Below, one piece after another: positions 22,970 to 34,180 of a stretch of 64,000 nt of DNA; positions within the stretch are counted from its first letter, which is position 1; each line of letters opens with the position of its first letter. The stretch comes from Phytophthora sp. 'mugwort' (lineage: Eukaryota; Oomycota; Peronosporomycetes; Peronosporales; Peronosporaceae). The translations under genes and the position numbers were made by a program. The stretch spans positions 2,319,001-2,383,000 of the forward strand of contig JAUCEF010000010.1 of NCBI GenBank assembly GCA_033558025.1. Direction: 5' to 3'. The notes below the pieces were generated by a model. It did no database searches and was not told the DNA's origin. It saw only the letters and a program-made list of their open reading frames with translations.

Positions 22970-24602
22970 TAGATTATGGTTAACCTTACAGCACACTGTT
23001 TACGATATCAGCTCGGCCTCCAAGCCAAACACCCCTTTCACGTTTGCATGATGCTTATGTACGTGTTTACTTCCGATTCTTTGCCCTAGAGTGTATTGTA
23101 CATTTTGGTGGATATTCGTTCGGGGAGCCACCGAAAGCTGATGCGTGTGGTTTACTGTGGCAAGTTACCACACTCGATATATCATCCTTAGAACGCTACA
23201 ACACGTTGGCTGAAGACGCCGGTCCTTAAAGTCACTCATGTGTAGCTGCTCCTCAATTTGGCAGGCAAACGTGGCTACGAGGCGGTGGATATACAGTAAA
23301 TGCTTCGAAGCAACCACCCGTCGAACGGATTTAACGGATTTGTGAAGGCTATCCATGCGCCAACGTGCGAGTCTGTTCACGACCACACCAAATATTTTCA
23401 CGTAGCGCAGTTACTTCGTCATACAGTATGGCGTGCTCCCGCTAATAGCACGGTATCACTGATCGCCACCAACTGTATCAACCTATTTTGTCACTTTTAG
23501 GTTGTTGCAAACACCAAAGAGCACCATCTCGCGTATCTGCCAGGCTATCCACCGATGCGAGAACGCAAGACTGAGCCGGCCTCCGTCGTACATGTTACCT
23601 GTATCATATGGCGCGCATTGCACCCTCGAACGCGGATTCTTTCATGTTCACACTGCGCCACCTGGCCCAGAAATGATCGTCTACAGATGGAAAAGGGGCG
23701 TTACAGGTTGTAACTTACCAGCGATCTCCCAAATCGAGCAGCTCTTCATGTCCATCTGGTGTTAATAACTGGCGTACTGTGGTCAGGCGATTCGTGATGC
23801 GCCTACCTAGCGATGCTACTGTACCAGTAGCAGGCATGGCGCAGATTAGGCCTAGAGCACCATAGCGACGGCTGTGATTTGTTTGGTGGCTACCCGAGAC
23901 GCAGCGATTCGGTGCGTCGGTACTCAATCCGACGTCGTGGTCTCTACCCCCGGCTCAGCGTTACATTCGTGCCACGCAGGGCCATTCCCACCTCGCGGTC
24001 TCGAGGTCTCTCAGAGCCAACCTCCTCGTCTACCCGGTTGGAAAAGCCCACGCGAGTGCCGCAACCAAAGCTCGCCGGTCGTACTTGTATCCGATAGGTT
24101 GGCACGAAGCAGACATCATGAGTATGTGGCAAAGCGCCGTGATCACACTTGATCCAGGACAAGGATCCTGCACCGCAATACCTGTCACGGGCACATGAAT
24201 TGCCAGCCTCCCCCGGGGCAATGCGTGAAGCCCCTCCCCCCCCCCCCCCTAGTATATCTCGAAGCGGACGGCCGGCAGCACAGCAAAGCTCCGGCACCAG
24301 CAGGGGGCAGCGCGCCGCCGGCTTTTGCCTGGCCGTGTCAGCTTTTGCCAAGTGTGCGCCGATCCAAGTGACTCAGCGGCATTGTCAACTCGCGTGGCAC
24401 AGCTGGCCGATCGTCTCTAACCCGCACGGCGAGAGACCCGGCGTCGGCACTGCTTTCCAGATGCTTCTGGTTCTGGCTGCCGTCGTAATCGCGTCGGGCA
24501 CCGAGCGGTCAGCGGAGCGGGTCCACACCATCGCGTCAGTAGCTCCTGTCTCTCAGTCGCCCTCCCGGGAGACGCAAAGAAGCAGGCGGCAGCGTGTCCT
24601 CC
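22970..24602. other. Intergenic stretch without a recognised gene
   Basis: Small frames on both strands, such as 23401-23165 minus, resemble nothing I know. There is a 14-base C run at 24236-24249. The plus frame at 24149-24658 is rich in Pro, Ser and Arg, lacks a usable ATG context and runs into the HSF gene promoter, so I leave it out. Confidence 0.45.
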
Positions 24603-24616
24603 TCACTTTCACTTTT
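24603..24616 (+). promoter_or_regulatory. Putative oomycete initiator upstream of the plus-strand HSF gene
   Basis: TCACTTTCACTTTT is close to the oomycete initiator plus flanking consensus and lies about 93 bp upstream of the ATG at 24709. Confidence 0.4.
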
Positions 24617-24708
24617 GCCACTCAAGCCGCACTGATTCACGTTCGGTCAGCAGTATAGTGAATCTTACACGTTTGACAACGCCACAGTTTTTCAATCCGC
24701 ATCGAACC

Positions 24709-25359
24709 ATGTCACGCGCAACACTCACGAAGCAGCCTGCGCCGCAGGACCCGGCGGACGGCACGCCCGTGAAGGAGGTGGCGCCATTCCTGCGCAGCCT
24801 GCGCCGCATGCTGGACACCGAGAGCTCGCGCATCCTGCGCTGGACGCCCGACGGCAAGGCCTTCGAAATCCACGACATGGCCGCCATGACTGGCTACGTG
24901 CTGCCTAAGTACTTCAAGCACCGCAAGTACGCCAGTTTCCAGCGCCAGCTCAACTACTTTCATTTCCGTAAGTGGACCAAGTCGCGTGCCGTCGTGTGCA
25001 CATTCTCCAATCAGTTCTTCCAGCGCGACCAGCCGGCCTTGACGTGGCGTATCACGCGCAAGCGCGCGCTGTCGCCGTCCAAGCATGCGTCGCCGCGCAG
25101 CAACAAGACCACGCAGAAGAAACAGGAGACGCGAACGCTGACCACCCCGGACCTGCGCTTCTTAAAGCAGCTCCAGCCCGTAGTGACCGTGCAGACGGCG
25201 CTGCCGCTGCAGCAAGAGCAGCAAGAGGTGTTCGATGAGGACGCGTCGCTGGCCTGGATCGATGTACTGTACCCGGAGCTGGACCTGGATCTGCTCGAGG
25301 ACAACAACCCGACCGGCACGGACTGCTTCTTCTCCACGGCTCAGCTGCTCTCGCTGTAA
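24709..25359 (+). CDS. HSF-type DNA-binding protein, 216 aa
   Basis: A short heat-shock-factor-type transcription factor. The HSF DNA-binding domain spans residues about 22-115: VAPFLRSLRRMLD, then ILRWTPDGKAFEIHD, the recognition-helix region KYASFQRQLNYFHFRKW (residues 73-89) and the wing FSNQFFQRDQPALTWRITRK. A basic stretch follows (about 115-140). No HR-A/B heptad repeat is visible, which differs from trimeric HSFs of animals and yeast. Near the C-terminus an acidic motif DEDASLAWIDVLYPELD (178-193) recurs in the neighbouring paralogue. ATG 24709 is the first in the frame and directly precedes the conserved region. It is convergent with the HSF gene at 27485-26733, so the pair probably arose by inverted local duplication. 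Confidence 0.92.
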   Translation: MSRATLTKQPAPQDPADGTPVKEVAPFLRSLRRMLDTESSRILRWTPDGKAFEIHDMAAMTGYVLPKYFKHRKYASFQRQLNYFHFRKWTKSRAVVCTFSNQFFQRDQPALTWRITRKRALSPSKHASPRSNKTTQKKQETRTLTTPDLRFLKQLQPVVTVQTALPLQQEQQEVFDEDASLAWIDVLYPELDLDLLEDNNPTGTDCFFSTAQLLSL

Positions 25360-26732
25360 CTTTTCGCCTGCAAAAGCTTTTTATTTAACGGCGGCGAGGG
25401 TGAACGCGACGTTGCCCCCGTTTAGACTACAAACTTCATTGATTCACCCACACGGCGGCTTTCGCTACTGCGTCGGTACCTGAGGCGTCTTCTAGCTACG
25501 TAGAAGGAAGCGTCTTTACCATAAGTACATGTACACGTACAACCTAACAGATCTCCATTTACTTGCTTGCCATTTTGTTGAGTCCGGCCGTAGCAGGCGG
25601 TAGTAACGCCATCATGCGGTCACGGAGACTGAGGTGGCGGTCTCTGATGCTTTGCCGCAGTATCAAACCTGACAGCCTGCACGCGCGACACATCTCGACC
25701 TCGGTCTCGAAATCCAGGCAGCGCCAGGATGGATAGGCCTCGCGAGCCGCGGTGGTGCTTGGCCCAAGGTCAGGCCGAGTTTGCCTCGTCTCGTTTGTTA
25801 GACAAGCAAGCAGTACACTGTACCGTATCGCTTGCCACAGTGGGATGGCGGACTATACTCAATCTAAGTTAACACATACATTCATTACGCTGCTTCAGCG
25901 TGCAGCTTCCAGCACGCAGCTGAGGCCTTCAACGAGTCGGCATTAGAATGTCGGACGCTTCCGCGTCAATGCCGGCGGCAGACAACACTTGCTGCTCTTC
26001 GAGAGCAGGGGGACGTCCTGATTACGAGCGCAGCAGGGGTTGCACATAAAACAACGTATGGCACTCTGGCGGGGAGCTCACCAGGTTAAGTCAGCTGACA
26101 CACCTGAGTCACTGCGGTGCCACACTTCGCAAAACGGGCGCCAGTGAGTCACTGGCAGTGATGGGAGCAGTTGTATAGGCTTGGAAGGTCGCCGCTCTCA
26201 CTATGATAGTCACTATAAGTTGGGCCCAGGATTCATGCCCGCTTGCTTGGCGCTGGGCTGCACCGCAAAGAGGAAGAGGGGGCGGCCCGGGAGGGATCTC
26301 GGCTGCTGGATTGTCGCCAGCGTGGCTCAAGGGATTTTGCGGCGGCGCGCAGCCGATCCCCTCAATTTCTGTCAGCATGATGCCGACGGCATCATAGGAC
26401 AGCTACGGTCGCATGCTGATGGACCCTACGGTCTCGGTGAGGCGCTGTCTTTGTGGGCCCCAAAGGCCCGTGCGTGGCGTGCGGCTCACTCATCTGCCAT
26501 AATCATAATATATGAACCAACTGCGCTACTGCCAAGGATACGGCGACGAAAATGTTGTACAAAGTCGGCCGTTGCTCGCGTTATTTAATGATAGGAATCT
26601 TATTGTCAACCACCCACTCAACGCGTGCTCTCAAATAAAATAAAATAGTTTCGCTCTCTTTTTTTCACGCCACACACTCACTCAAAATTGTCGTAGTTGG
26701 TCACTCGCTCGGCCGCAGCTGCCGCAGTGGCA
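25360..26732. other. Spacer between the two convergent HSF genes
   Basis: This is 1.37 kb of 3' flank shared by both genes. A TACATGTA octamer is at 25526-25533. No reading frame is convincing; the plus frame at 26181-26588 is GC-rich without domain or homologue. Confidence 0.5.
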
Positions 26733-27485
26733 TCACAACACGGCGTGGTCGTATGCGTAGTCGCGGAACGACGGGTACGAAGCGTTGTCCAACAGCGGCT
26801 CAAGCGACGAGTACAGCACGTCAACCCAGTCGAGCGAGTTCTCTTCCTCCAGCAGTGACGCGTCGCTGCTAATGGCGGAGCCGCCTAGCGGCTCGTGAAA
26901 GGTGATTTCCGATACCTCGCCGTACACATTGCGCAGGTCCAGCGCGTTCGCTAGCGAATACGCATCCGTGGGGGACGGGAACGAGGCTGGGCATCTGGCC
27001 TCACCCGAAGGTAGCTTAATGACGATGGGTTTGGGTGGCGTCACGCGTTGCGTGAGCTTCTTGGCTTCGGGAGACTTCTTTGGTGCCGCCACGGCCCTGG
27101 TGCTCTCAGGCTTCCTGGCATCGGTCGAGTGCAGCGACTTCTTGCGGGTGATGCGCCAGGCGAGCGCCGGCTGATCGCGCTGGAAGAAAGGGTTCGAGAA
27201 GGTACACACGACGGCCTTGGACTTGGTCCACTTGCGGAAGTTGAAGTAGTTGAGTTGCCGCTGGAAGCTCGTATACTTGCCGTGTTTGAAGTACTTGGGC
27301 AGCACGAGGTGCATCATGGCGTCCATGTCGTGGATCTCGAAGGCCTTGCCGTCGGACGTCCAGCGCAGGATGGCTGGATTCTCCGTGTCCAGGATCTGGC
27401 GCAAGCTCTTGAGGAACGGCGCAACCTCCTTGGGCTTGACGGCTGGTGCGGGACTGCCATGATCTCCAAACACACTCGTTGCCAT
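26733..27485 (-). CDS. HSF-type DNA-binding protein, 250 aa
   Basis: Paralogue of the HSF gene at 24709-25359 on the opposite strand. The DNA-binding domain spans residues about 19-112 (VAPFLKSLRQILDTENPAIL, FEIHDMDAM, YTSFQRQLNYFNFRKW, FFQRDQPALAWRITRK). The middle is basic and Ser/Thr/Lys-rich. The C-terminal acidic motif EEENSLDWVDVLYSSLEP matches that of the paralogue and may be an activation or partner-binding motif; this is inference. There is no obvious coiled-coil oligomerisation region. The ATG at 27485 is the first Met and lies shortly before the domain. The frame is intact and intronless, so it is likely functional. Confidence 0.92.
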   Translation of the reverse strand: MATSVFGDHGSPAPAVKPKEVAPFLKSLRQILDTENPAILRWTSDGKAFEIHDMDAMMHLVLPKYFKHGKYTSFQRQLNYFNFRKWTKSKAVVCTFSNPFFQRDQPALAWRITRKKSLHSTDARKPESTRAVAAPKKSPEAKKLTQRVTPPKPIVIKLPSGEARCPASFPSPTDAYSLANALDLRNVYGEVSEITFHEPLGGSAISSDASLLEEENSLDWVDVLYSSLEPLLDNASYPSFRDYAYDHAVL

Positions 27486-29386
27486 CGGCGCAATGCTATT
27501 TATTAGCTAAAGAGAGCAATCTGATTTCGAGGGTGCGCGGCTCGCTTTCTGAGGCACGTCGGTCACGATTTGCTTTACGTTTGCGCGGGGCGGATTGCGC
27601 GTCCGTGATCGTTCGAGTTGGGGCGTCCAATGCAAATTGCATAGTGAGCGAGCGGACTGCGTGCCGAGCGACAGGGAGCACAATCTTTAGGTCAATGGAC
27701 TGCTGCGTTTCTACACTGACGAGGCCGAGCAGAGACGAGGCAATGCGCAAGTTGAAGCGGCCAGTTGCTGGGCAAAGCTGATGCGGTGAGCGCGCGCTGT
27801 CCTCCATCCCCCTACCGCGCATCGCCCCACTGAAAGCACGGCGTGCTGATCGCTGGCGACAGGATGGCGTGAACGCGCCCATCTGACCCCTGGTACAGTA
27901 CATGTATGCCCTTGCCGGCATCTGAGTCGCAAGGCAGGCCGCCCGTCGCTGGCAGCGCTTTAGCGCGTGTAAACTGGGGACGTTTACGGGTGTACATGTA
28001 CAAGTCGTAGTACGACGCCCCTGCATTTTGACTTCCGGCAAGAGAGTGGGGCAAGTTGCCTTCAACCACGACGTGGATGGCGTGAAGGCGGTGCTACTCT
28101 GGCGTCACTGCCGTTGAGCAAACATGGCTGCAGCGGCCCGTCATCCATGGCCAGAAGCGGTCTGGCGCACGGCGCTCCATGGCCCGGCCCCGAATCTTTC
28201 CAACCGCGTCTGCCTGTTGCCTCCCTGCAGCGTGGTCTCATTGTTTTAATAAAAACAAGTCGGTATCCACTGATACTTTAGTGTTGCCTCGGTTACCGCT
28301 GTTGCACTGCCGCTGCGAGAGAGCACTGCTCGTGGCCGCACGCTCGCCGCTTGGCTTTGGGCAAACGTTATGTACCACTCTCTGGAGCGACGATTAGCGC
28401 CTTGTCACTGGGCGTAATCGTGCCAAGCAATCGACATACCAGAGCAGAAGATCGCCTCAGTCGCATCGCTGCGCCTCAGCCACCGTCTCACGCGCCACTT
28501 TTCGTCGACAGGCAGCGGCTCTGCAGCGTTTGCCACCAGCGAAAGTGCTGTACTGTATCAATTCGGCCACGCTGTCTATGCGAGTCGCGCCGTCATCGTT
28601 CATGACCATCTCTGCGGTCAAGGGCGGGCGAGGGTCCTGAGATCCGCGGTCGCACGAGCGCAGCTCCCTCCCGTCGCAGCCAGCAGCTGGCGCCGTCCAA
28701 GCACACGTTGTAATACGCTACAAGCCAATACATGTATTAGTTTGTATCGTATTGCCCCCTCCCCCGCGTACTTTGCTCGGTGACAGGCAGACTGAGCTGT
28801 ATGGCTGACTCACAATCACTCATGTGTCTCCCCCCTACGCAAATCAAAGGCGTACCGCTCTATGCGAGAGATGGAGTGTCGCCCGCTCATGATCCAGTGC
28901 GTCCCACGCTGCCGCATCTTTCGTTGATCGTAACTTGAAGCGGGCAGACCGTCGTCGGCGCCGGTCCACAACGCAGATGTGATTTACAGACCGGGCCGAC
29001 CGAGTTGGTGGCGCTGCACCGCAAATTGCAATTGATCATGGGATCGGATCGTTGCCAGCGAGGACTGCCGTGCCAACGCGTAGTCGCGGCCCGCGACTCA
29101 CGCAGGGCGACGGCGGTCGTCACTGTGCTCCGGCCTTATTGCTGATTTAAGAAGCGGATGCTGAAGCACTTGCTTGCTTGCTCAGCGCGTGACGATCCGT
29201 GCCAGAAAGCGCAGCAGTGCCACTGCTGCCTACCACTTTGTCGCACGCGGTTGATAGTACCGTGTTCGTTTATCAACTTGGGGTGTGGGTGAGAGATTGC
29301 CGTGTTTCGTTGATCAAATCGGGCACCCATCAGTGCCACTGGGTGAAAGACTTTACCCATTCTAGTGGGTGACACCCATGGCAAGG
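27486..29386. other. GC-rich intergenic region upstream of the minus-strand HSF gene
   Basis: It carries the HSF upstream region. TACATGTA octamers lie at 27899, 27993 and 28729. Several GC-rich frames, for example 28065-27496 minus (189 codons), lack domains, biased composition or supported starts; I do not call them. Confidence 0.45.
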
Positions 29387-29508
29387 AAAACATGCAGTCA
29401 TGGCAAAGAAACATACGTACATTACGTACGTTTAGCAAGTATGTTTCCTTGTCATGGCAAAGAAACATTGGTACACTACGTATGTTTACTAAGTATGTTT
29501 TCCTTGCC
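29387..29508. repeat. Small palindromic tandem repeat, about 54-bp unit
   Basis: Units 29397-29450 and 29451-29506 both begin GTCATGGCAAAGAAACAT and end AAGTATGTTT(T)CCTTG. The ends of the whole block form an inverted repeat (GGCAAGGAAAACAT at 29389 and ATGTTTTCCTTGCC ending at 29508). It may be a tiny MITE or an arrayed foldback sequence. Confidence 0.8.
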
Positions 29509-30132
29509 GTGACATCCACTGAGAGTACGTATTGTTCGTTCTTCTCTAACAATTAACAGTATCAAGAAATCTCTACAGGACAACCAGAGGTACAAAAAAT
29601 CGTAGGGCTATAATTGCTCGAGGATCGACAGTCGAGCATTACCCGTTCCTCCGCACTGTTTGTGTACGACTCGGTTAGTGAAAGAAATTACTTTGGGCAT
29701 AGGTTCTACCGGAACACTTCACGAGTAATAAGATGATACTTGGTTTGCCTCAATAACTCGGGGTTTAACGCCATACCTGTTTTAGAGATGTCCGACTTGA
29801 CAGCGTCAATCTATTTTAACGTTGTGGTATGCGAGCTAGGTTGTCGTCGCTGGTGGTTGTCCTGACTTAACACTATCACTTCTCCGACTACTCTTAGATT
29901 TAGTATTGAAAATATTGACCAATGAAATGGGGAGACAGCATACAGAGCCAATCATTTCCGTCAAAATGATTAATTTCAGCCAATCAGGAGATTGATGGAT
30001 GTTTGCAGAGCGCACACCCACTTATCCGACGGTATTGGGTTTGAGCGGTGTCGATGATATTGATATGCCAACGTGCCAGTCATTTGAATATTCACAAAAT
30101 TACACTCCAGCTCCGACACATCCGACTGAAAC
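29509..30132. other. Spacer before Crypton-like copy A
   Basis: AT-rich, with only short frames and nothing recognised. It may be the 5' flank of the Crypton-like element. Confidence 0.4.
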
Positions 30133-31990
30133 ATGAGCTTCAACGATCTCGCACCCGCAAGTACGAAGCGAGCTCGAGAAAACGCAGCGCGTCTTCCTGA
30201 AGTTCGTCGAGGAAAAGGAATTCGGCTGGCAGTATCTCGGGGATTGCATGCAGCGTAAGAATGTTTCGCGTGGTTTAGAAGCGGTGGTGGACAAGTTCGG
30301 TATGTACCTCGCTTTCAAGGAGGGTCGCAAAGGCAAGCTATATGCCGGACTCTCTGTCGTGCAGTAGTTCCGGCAGGCCAAGAGCTCGTTGCTGGAGTAG
30401 CTCCTGCAGCATCGAGAGGCGGTCAACAAGAACCTGATCAAGAAGGGCCAAATGCTCGAGCGTCACTGCATGAAGCGCGATTTGTAAACAAGGCCCCGGC
30501 ATGCACCAAGACGGTGCTCAAGAAAATGACGGAGTACCTGTATTTGACTGCAGTTACCGATGCTGAGTATCAAGACGCGAAGCTGCAGCGCTTGCTCCGG
30601 TTTCTCTTCGGGCGCGCACCGGACCTCATGCTGCTACGCAAAAGCAAATTTCTCCATCGGCTCCGGCGATTTCTTCGCTCGATGCATTCGTATCAAATAT
30701 CGGAGGAACAAGGGTTATCGATCTTCCCCGACAAAGACTTTGTCACATACTCCTTTCCATCGCGATTGCGTTGACAACTCAGGCTTCACCCACGCCTTCG
30801 TTGCTAGGCCAACTTTACGAACAGCCGTCGATGTTCCATCCTACGTTAGCGTTAACCACCCCGCTTATCGATTTGCTTGATCATCCAGAAGCTGCAGTGT
30901 CGTCGCAAGCTCCGCCTGGCAATACTGCTCACGAGAAGTTCGGAAGCCGCGCCTGGACTAAACAGCTACGTCAATCGCGTCCTTGACGGGTCGCTGGCAA
31001 GGCTAGAGTGACCGAGCGCTTGGCATCCCACTCATTCTGGCGTGGAGGAGTGCAACACGATAATGGAGATGGGATGTGTGCCAGTGGACCTTCGACAGCG
31101 GGACATAGACGACAGCGACGAACAAGGATGTCGCGTACTTCTTCAACACGTCACAAGAAGATTACAAGATTGCTCGCATCTTGAGCGACCGGGACTCGGA
31201 CCACGATGAAGTCTTCAACGTCGCCACCCAGACGACAGTCTGAGCCATCGCTTCGGCTCTTCAATGCATCTTGTGGTCTGAAAACAGTGCAGTTAACGTG
31301 AACGCGAGGGGGTATTGACACGTTCACCAGTTACCTGCTGCTCCACTATCCGTCATTGAAGCGTCTTAAGCCGGACGAACATGATTCAGACGTCTGGAAG
31401 CTTGTGCCATCGAAAAAGGCCGCTCCGTCAACAAGATTCTTGTTTGGTCATCGAACCTGATCTGTAATACGATCGCAAATTCCGAATCCAACAATATCAA
31501 TCCTCAATACAGCACCAACGATATCACCAAGCACCATGTGCTTCTTCACCGAGCAGCCTTGATTGATCCGTTAGTTCAAGCCAACCACAAGCTTGACGCT
31601 CAGCTGTATACGATGGAAGCTAAAGTCTACAGCAAGGCGCAACAGGCACCAGACACAAACGATATATAAGTACAAGTAACTAGCCACCGGCCGAGAGGCG
31701 CCGTACAGCAACCGTAACAAACCTGGAGGACGTCTGGATCTACAAAGCACGCGAGGTCCCGCAAAGCCGGTTGTTGCATTCTTGATGCTGTTCCTTGCGA
31801 TGGCTTCATGCTTGACGAGAAGTCACTACAGATACCGAGACAATATGCTGGAGCTTGGTCCAACCGCTGAGAAGGTACTGCTGTTATTTCTGCGCGAGCG
31901 CAATAATTTAGCCCACGCAGCCTAGAACGTTCTCAAGTCCACGCGCAAGCTCTACAGAGCAAGTCATCTCGACGACCCCATCCAATGCAA
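30133..31990 (+). pseudogene. Crypton-like tyrosine recombinase relic, copy A
   Basis: Plus-strand pieces match copy B (20348-18463) in the same order: start MSFNDLAPASTKRARENA (ATG 30133), YLAFKEGRKGKLYAGLS, GQMLERHCMKR, KKMTEYLYLTAVTDAEYQDAK, LRFLFGRAPDLMLLRK (about 30600), ISEEQGLSIFPDKDFVTYS, HSFWRGGVQHDNGDG (from 31029), YFFNTSQEDYKIARILS, LLLHYPSLKRLKPDEHDSDVWKLV, and FLRERNNLAHAA...STRKLYR near the end. GRAPDL and HSF(W)R correspond to the R and H-x-x-R boxes of tyrosine recombinases, but the second box has Trp where copy B has Arg. In-frame stops and several frameshifts show it is dead. The gene would encode an integrase-like recombinase of about 550-600 residues. Confidence 0.62.
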
Positions 31991-32463
31991 AAAGCACCGT
32001 CAAGGAGCTTCAATCAGTTGGCCGAATTGTTGGTCCTGTTTATGGCCGGACCCCGGGTTCACGCAAAAGAAACCGACTAAGTCGGGAATTATTATTTAAT
32101 TTGAGACCAGCATGCTACCCATGGTCGACGAGCTGTCGCCGATGAGTAAGCTGTGCTAACCGAGTGGGAAACTAACGCACATCAGTTTAGTAGGATCCGT
32201 CAGTTAGGAAACCAATACAGCAGTTCGGAAACTACCTAATACCTCTTCAGGAACACCGCCGGTGAAACAACCACTCGCGTATGCCAATGCGCCCTCACTT
32301 CCGGATCAATAGCAGCAAGCCAACATGGCACGACGGCGTGGAGGAGGTTCCCGAACAACAATCCCACAACATAAACGGAAGAAGGGCCCCGGCAGACAAG
32401 CTGCCGCATATCTTCGGGAGTAGAACTGCTGGGTGAAGACACAGTAAAGCAGATAAGACAGGA
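31991..32463. other. Spacer without recognised features
   Basis: No coding frame or repeat was recognised between the Crypton-like relic and the next transposase-like relic. Confidence 0.4.
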
Positions 32464-34180
32464 TTGGGAACCTTGGGATACAAACTACGCTGGCAAGAGC
32501 GGCAACAATTCGAAGGCGTCGTGTTGCAGTTGATAGAGCAGGGACTATCCGAGCGCGTGATCAGGTCCATTATTCTTGTTGGTGGAAGCTGTATTTCAAG
32601 GCTGAGAAAGGTGCTTAAGGATGGAATTGACACATTTCACACAAAAGGAGTGCCGGCAAAGCCCTGGTACGCACTCAATAAGCATGGCCTGGATGCTACT
32701 AAGATTCACTGCGCTATTTAGATACTTGAAGATGGCTTTCCCTGCTCTCACCGATGCCCACGTCCGTAATTCACAGAGCCGAAACTGACGTGGGTGGTCG
32801 TGCATTCTCGGTATGTGTCTGATACTTTGCGCGCCAACCCCGACGCCAGAACGCTAAGCTATTCACGCTTCACTCAGTATGTGCACTATTACTCCTTCGG
32901 CGTCCGCTTAACATGAACGGCGGAAGACGTGTATGATTGTCGTGTGCGACTTAACATTTTACTTCAACAGCCCGATATCACTGAAGATGAAAAGCAGACA
33001 ATCCTCTTAGAGAAGCGCACACACCTCCATGAAGCAAGCGCCCAGCGTCGATTTGTGTCGTCTTTTATTAAGGACTGCACTGCTTTGCACGCACCAGAGC
33101 AACTTTAGCCCCCTGTAGTCATTCCAGACGCGGTTTCATGATAACGGCGACGTTGGCGAATCTGATCAAGACCGCGGCTCTGAATGTGATGAGCGAGTGG
33201 ATGGAGACAGTCCGAGGCAATCTTGTCGCGTTCAAATTCAAGCCGAGGATTACGGTGGGGGAATTTCGATGCCGCATTACGGTCATTCCTGTCCTTCAGC
33301 TGACTACTTCAGCAGCAACTTGCTAATCCAAAACTTTGCCGTTGCAAATATTTCAAACAAATGCAACAACGTGTACTTATTATGAACGTGCGCAAGGCAA
33401 GAATGCTGATGTACTCTGTAGCCTCCGTCTCCTCTATCATTTTCGACTCTACAGAAGAATGCTCGCAATGGAATACCAGCCGCGGAGATAAGCTTCAGCT
33501 TGCTTGACAACTGCGTTGGGCAAAACGAATCCAAAGTAATGATTATGTTTTTCGCTATGCTGTCAGTTGTGTTTCCGTCCAAGGCGGTGGTTCTATGCTT
33601 TTTGTTTCCTGGTCACTCATACAATATCGCGGACCGTATCATCGCTTTGTGTCGTAATGCTGTGCGTGGTCTCAAAGTTTACACACCAATGGCACTGTTG
33701 ACAAAGTGAGCACGGTGAAGAGTGTCAACGGTACTTTTCTCGACCACAATGATCCCAAACGTCCATTTTTCATCGAGTGGAGTGCACTTCTCTCAAAATA
33801 TTTTACTCCGCCCCCTGCTGGCTACACCTCCAACTACTTGTTTGAGATAGACCAAGGTGGTTGCACGGCGCGCAAAACGGTGAATACGCCAGATGGTGAA
33901 TTTATCACCTTCTCCATGATACCCCATAGCAACATTGTGGCTGTCCGCAAGGTGGTTTTGGTGGAGCTTTTTGGATTGAACATTTTAAGTATTTGGGAAA
34001 CATCAGTTCGCAGCGTGCAGCTCCCCCCCCCCCCCTCAACACCGAGCAAACTGAAACAGAACTCCCCGACACTGATGCCGCCACAGAAAAATGCAAGCCG
34101 GGTCGACCCCACAAGAACAAAGCGAAGCTGCGAGCTAAACAGCCTTCCATTCTGCAGTTCTTTAGCTCTGTAGCGAAGTA
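32464..34180 (+). pseudogene. Decayed transposase-like gene with DNCVGQN and GHSYNIADR motifs
   Basis: Plus-strand pieces run through changing frames: RWQERQQFEGVVLQLIEQGLSERVIRSIIL at the start, then EDEKQTILLEKRTHLHEASAQRRFVSSFIKD (about 32980-33080), QAEDYGGGISMPHYGHSCPSADYFSSNL (about 33240-33320), LDNCVGQNESKVMIMFFAML (33500-33560) and FPGHSYNIADRIIALCRNA (about 33605-33665). The last frame (33706-34173) continues with WSALLSKYFTPPPAGYTSNYLFEIDQGG. The Asp of LDNC and the GHS..AD motif suggest an RNase H-fold nuclease, as in the DUF7869-like families; this assignment is tentative. Frameshifts and stops mark it as a relic. A 13-base C run (34023-34035) sits inside the last frame. Confidence 0.5.

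Noticed and set aside
22980..23560. Possible gene on the minus strand (frame 23401-23165)
   Set aside because: Short, no recognisable motif, and surrounding frames are full of stops.
24149..24658. Plus-strand 169-codon frame before the HSF gene
   Set aside because: No ATG start, proline-rich low-complexity content, and it overlaps the putative HSF initiator.
27496..28065. Minus-strand 189-codon frame
   Set aside because: GC-rich DNA keeps several frames open here; no domain or family resemblance is visible.
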